NCBI GenBank assembly: GCA_027064245.1
Contig: JAMOPZ010000070.1
Coordinates: 1-18,074 of the forward strand
Source of the DNA: Campylobacterales bacterium
GTDB taxonomy: Bacteria; Campylobacterota; Campylobacteria; Campylobacterales; Arcobacteraceae
Length of the DNA stretch: 18,074 bases
Direction: 5' to 3'
The notes below the pieces were generated by a model, which was given only the letters and a program-made list of their open reading frames with translations, searched no databases and was not told the DNA's origin. Of this stretch, positions 15,986 to 18,074 are shown in pieces. Numbering within the stretch: the stretch's first letter is position 1; each line of letters begins with the position of its first letter. A program made the position numbers and the translations under genes.

Positions 15986-16082
15986 ATAAACAACTCCTAG
16001 TATTTATTTTTATAAGTTTTGAGACATAATAATGCTCTAGTTGTAAGATACCTTTTCTAAAATAGTGAATCGATAATGCCAT
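15975..16082 (-). CDS. Possible 35-residue small ORF, unknown
   Basis: In the 110-base gap between the GNAT gene and the glycosyltransferase there is an ATG at 16082 opening a 35-codon frame (MALSIHYFRKGILQL...) whose TGA overlaps the next start by 11 bases, much like the real genes here. The ribosome site is weak (AAGAT just upstream). The product has tyrosines and basic residues, loosely reminiscent of the first helix of serine-acetyltransferase-like proteins, so it could be the remnant of a lost gene. Evidence for translation is slight. Confidence 0.2.
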   Translation of the reverse strand: MALSIHYFRKGILQLEHYYVSKLIKINTRSCLYEK

Positions 16083-16095
16083 ATATCTTAAAATA

Positions 16096-16569
16096 TTATT
16101 CATTGAAAAAGTACTCCATTTTGTTTTCTCTATATAAATTTAACTTTTTATCAGTAAGCTCAAACCCATAATAATCAAATATTTTTTTAAACTCTAAATA
16201 TTTCTCCTCTGAAACAGTCAAAAATGGTTTGTCAGTTTTTAAACTTATAAAAGATTTCTCAAATAATCTTAAACCATAACCTCTGTTCTTATGTTCATCA
16301 AATATACTCAAATGGCAAAGCTTTTTTTCACTATGTTTTATAATAGATAGACCAACTATTTTCTCTGAAGCAAATTCAAATATAAACTCTTTATCTCCAT
16401 TTATAAGAGATGGTATAACATTATTATGATACCATTCATAAAAATTTGGATAATACATCTGAGCTGATGATATTTTTTGATAAATACTATTAGTTAGTAT
16501 ATTAAACATCATTAGATTGTTATTAAAAGTAATTATATCATTATGATTTTTTTTGTAAAGTTGATGCAT
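16096..16569 (-). CDS. GNAT family N-acetyltransferase
   Basis: A 157-residue single-domain acetyltransferase. The core is recognisable: IVGLSIIKHSEKKLCHLSIF (71-90) as strands 3-4, KNRGYGLRLFEKS (94-106) as the acetyl-CoA pyrophosphate loop, and YLEFKKIFDYYGFEL (124-138) as the late helix with the GF motif. The loop is RGYGLR where the consensus is R-x-x-G-x-G/A, so the last small residue is replaced by Arg101; binding may still be possible. The ATG at 16569 has AAGGAAG upstream and lies 29 bases inside the preceding gene, whose last codons it shares in another frame. Substrate unknown: a sugar amine would suit the locus, but the partnership with the ASCH gene points to a protein or small-molecule target instead. 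Confidence 0.78.
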   Translation of the reverse strand: MHQLYKKNHNDIITFNNNLMMFNILTNSIYQKISSAQMYYPNFYEWYHNNVIPSLINGDKEFIFEFASEKIVGLSIIKHSEKKLCHLSIFDEHKNRGYGLRLFEKSFISLKTDKPFLTVSEEKYLEFKKIFDYYGFELTDKKLNLYRENKMEYFFNE

Positions 16570-17566
16570 TTTTATCTTCCTTTTTTTGTTTTTCTATAGT
16601 TTTATCTTGTTTAGAATAATTTTTTAAATATTCTGTCGTATAGTTTCCAGCTACACCACTTATAGCTCCTAAAGCTATGATAAAGAACAACATTTTAATG
16701 AAAAAAAATAGTTTTTTAATACGGTAATTCAATTTTAATAATAATAAAAAGCTATCTATATCATTTTCAATATCCCACTGATAAGCTACTATATTTGACA
16801 TTTTAACGTTTTCATCTACATATTTATTCCATATATGTTTTTCTAGTATTCTTGCAGAATAGTTACTGTTATGTAAAGAGTCTATGTTCACATCATCATC
16901 TGTTAATAAAAAACAGTTTATTTTAATAAATTGAATATTTCTAAATTTAGAAAAGATATCAGCAGGTATCTTTCTTGTATGATTTACATTAAACTCTAGT
17001 ATCGCTTTTTTATCAACATAGCCATCGATTAAAGATGAATTATAATTCACCTCTTTTATCAAATCATAAATTTTATTTATCCTAAATCTATAGTATTGTT
17101 GTTTTTCCATCTTTGTAAGAGATATCTCGATAATACTACCAGATTTTGTTGATTCAACTTTATAGTCTATAATTTTCTTATATACTAACTCTACATTATC
17201 TTTTATTTTAACTATTACATCATTATTCATATTATCTGAAACAATTTCAGCTTTACTATTAAATAAAGCTTTTGTCAATACTAAATCATTTTCTAATAAA
17301 ATTATTTTATCTTCAATATCTTCTTTTAGTAGATCTGAAATAGGAACAAAAATATAAATTTTATTATCATCTTCATTATTCTTAAATTGAATACCAAACT
17401 CTAAATAATTAGAAAATTCATTTGTCTTTTGTATATGACAAAAATAATTTGCAAATTTATTTTGAACTTGTTTATACCACTTAATATGATTTAGAGTATG
17501 CCATATATTTATGTGCAAGACAGTTTCAGTAATATCTTTTTCTGCCCAGATAGCAATACTATTCAT
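16541..17566 (-). CDS. Unknown protein with C-terminal membrane anchor
   Basis: I do not recognise this 341-residue protein. It starts MNSIAIWAEKDITETVLHIN without a signal peptide. Residues 1-280 are predicted soluble and of mixed alpha/beta character, with a strand-like KIYIFVPISDLL (69-80) and a basic patch near NVNHTRKIPADIF (193-205). One strong hydrophobic helix lies at about 286-307 (LFFFIKMLFFIIALGAISG and the following VAG), with RIKK just before it, then a 30-residue highly charged Lys/Asp/Gln tail. Topology is therefore probably a cytosolic domain tethered to the inner membrane. Neighbours overlap by 8 bases (ASCH) and 29 bases (GNAT), so the three are one translational unit. AAAGG precedes the ATG. 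The architecture, a sensory-looking domain with a C-terminal helix, would suit a membrane-bound effector or scaffold, but nothing proves it. Confidence 0.7.
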   Translation of the reverse strand: MNSIAIWAEKDITETVLHINIWHTLNHIKWYKQVQNKFANYFCHIQKTNEFSNYLEFGIQFKNNEDDNKIYIFVPISDLLKEDIEDKIILLENDLVLTKALFNSKAEIVSDNMNNDVIVKIKDNVELVYKKIIDYKVESTKSGSIIEISLTKMEKQQYYRFRINKIYDLIKEVNYNSSLIDGYVDKKAILEFNVNHTRKIPADIFSKFRNIQFIKINCFLLTDDDVNIDSLHNSNYSARILEKHIWNKYVDENVKMSNIVAYQWDIENDIDSFLLLLKLNYRIKKLFFFIKMLFFIIALGAISGVAGNYTTEYLKNYSKQDKTIEKQKKEDKNASTLQKKS

Positions 17567-17981
17567 TAAATAACCTTTCTAATTTATTAGATTCACTATT
17601 CGATAAATATTTAAATTTTTGAGGGGCATTTTTTATATCTAAATCTATCAAAGATATATATTTATTTCTATCTAATATTTTTAAATTATCAATTTTGATA
17701 GCAAAAATCTTATTATAATTATAACTCTCTACATAACTATAATAAAGTTCTTTTGATACACCTGCTTTGTCTTTAGCAATACTCCAAATATTATTTGGTG
17801 TATCTTCTAAAATTTTATCTATTTTAAATTTAGCTACTATTTTTTTTATCTCTCCACTAGCATATATATAAACATAGTTTACATCTTTTTTCCAAATCCA
17901 GCCCCTAAATTCAAATAACTTTTCACTACTTAAAATTTTTTGAGCATATTCAGTTTTTATAGATAATAATATGTCTTTCAT
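17559..17981 (-). CDS. ASCH (PUA-like) domain protein
   Basis: A 140-residue protein matching the ASCH family by its whole layout: ILLSIKTEYAQKILSSEKLFEFRG (residues 4-27, in the SIK...K.FEFR pattern), VYIYASGEIKKIVAKFKID (37-55), the helical WSIAKDKAGVSKELYYSY (66-83), FAIKIDNLKIL (93-103) and the closing APQKFKYL (119-126). ASCH domains have a PUA/EVE-like beta-barrel that binds RNA or modified nucleosides; some members are small ribonucleases or amidohydrolases. ATG at 17981 is two bases after the epimerase stop with only a weak ribosome site. It overlaps the next gene by 8 bases. An ASCH protein has no obvious part in polysaccharide assembly, so this cassette looks like an insertion into the operon. 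Confidence 0.8.
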   Translation of the reverse strand: MKDILLSIKTEYAQKILSSEKLFEFRGWIWKKDVNYVYIYASGEIKKIVAKFKIDKILEDTPNNIWSIAKDKAGVSKELYYSYVESYNYNKIFAIKIDNLKILDRNKYISLIDLDIKNAPQKFKYLSNSESNKLERLFNE

Positions 17982-17983
17982 AA

Positions 17984-18074
17984 TTATTTATAAAACTCTC
18001 TATACCACTTAACAAACTCAAAAATCCCATCACTCAACTTAGTATCAGGCTTATACCCAAAATCATCTATAAGC
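17984..18074 (-). CDS. NAD-dependent sugar-nucleotide epimerase, C-terminal end (partial)
   Basis: The last 29 codons before a TAA at 17984-17986 read LIDDFGYKPDTKLSDGIFEF then VKWYREFYK. This is the characteristic end of UDP-glucuronate 4-epimerase/CapI-like and related WcaG/GalE-type epimerases (GF/Y-x-P-x-T-x-L-x-x-G-I, FV-x-WY). The rest lies beyond the window edge, so the specificity cannot be read. It is the first gene of the visible operon and would supply another nucleotide sugar, for example UDP-galacturonate, to the glycosyltransferases. Confidence 0.75.
   Translation of the reverse strand, partial: LIDDFGYKPDTKLSDGIFEFVKWYREFYK

Noticed and set aside
1..18074. CRISPR arrays, tRNA or rRNA genes, insertion sequences, integrase genes or direct repeats flanking the cassettes
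   Set aside because: I looked for evenly spaced repeats, cloverleaf-like segments and transposase motifs and saw none; the window is coding almost throughout.

Overview
The window is an AT-rich (roughly one quarter to one third G+C by eye), almost gapless stretch in which every credible gene lies on the minus strand, so transcription runs from the high-coordinate end to the low-coordinate end. The gene content is that of an O-antigen/surface-polysaccharide locus. Low G+C, tight gene packing, poly-G contingency tracts in surface-modification genes and the style of the gmd/fcl/manC block together suggest a member of the Campylobacterota (for example an Arcobacter- or Sulfurimonas-like bacterium). 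That assignment is inference; no rRNA or other taxonomic marker is present.

In transcription order: the 3' end of a sugar-nucleotide epimerase (17984-18074); a three-gene cassette not obviously part of sugar assembly (ASCH-domain protein, a protein with a C-terminal membrane anchor, GNAT acetyltransferase; 16096-17981); a putative GT-A glycosyltransferase (15200-15985); the Wzx-type flippase (13923-15161) and candidate Wzy polymerase (12788-13930); an acyltransferase-3 membrane O-acyltransferase, intact (11845-12783); an AAA ATPase plus a small protein with a PD-(D/E)XK nuclease-like signature (9916-11842); a CapK/PaaK-like adenylate-forming enzyme (8699-9919); a GT4 glycosyltransferase (7549-8709); a second acyltransferase-3 gene, frameshifted (6526-7556); two more GT4 glycosyltransferases (4265-6536); then the GDP-sugar block gmd, two small membrane-protein genes, fcl and manC (476-4263). 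After a 182-base non-coding stretch come a small antitoxin-like gene and the remains of its RelE/ParE-type toxin, which runs off the window at position 1.

How it fits together: ManC makes GDP-mannose, Gmd and Fcl convert it to a GDP-6-deoxyhexose (most simply GDP-L-fucose), the four glycosyltransferases build the lipid-linked repeat unit, the acyltransferases decorate it, Wzx flips it and Wzy polymerises it. No initiating sugar-phosphate transferase, chain-length regulator or ligase is seen here, so part of the locus lies outside.

The most striking features are (i) two acyltransferase genes that each carry a G8 homopolymer inside the coding sequence, one in frame (ON) and one out of frame (OFF, restored by one extra G to a 343-residue protein): a two-switch phase-variation arrangement for polysaccharide decoration; (ii) an ATPase/nuclease-like pair, resembling the architecture of anti-phage or abortive-infection modules, embedded with start/stop overlaps in the middle of the polysaccharide operon; (iii) an ASCH / membrane-anchored unknown / GNAT cassette, likewise overlapping; and (iv) two tiny membrane-protein genes between gmd and fcl, one of only 37 codons.
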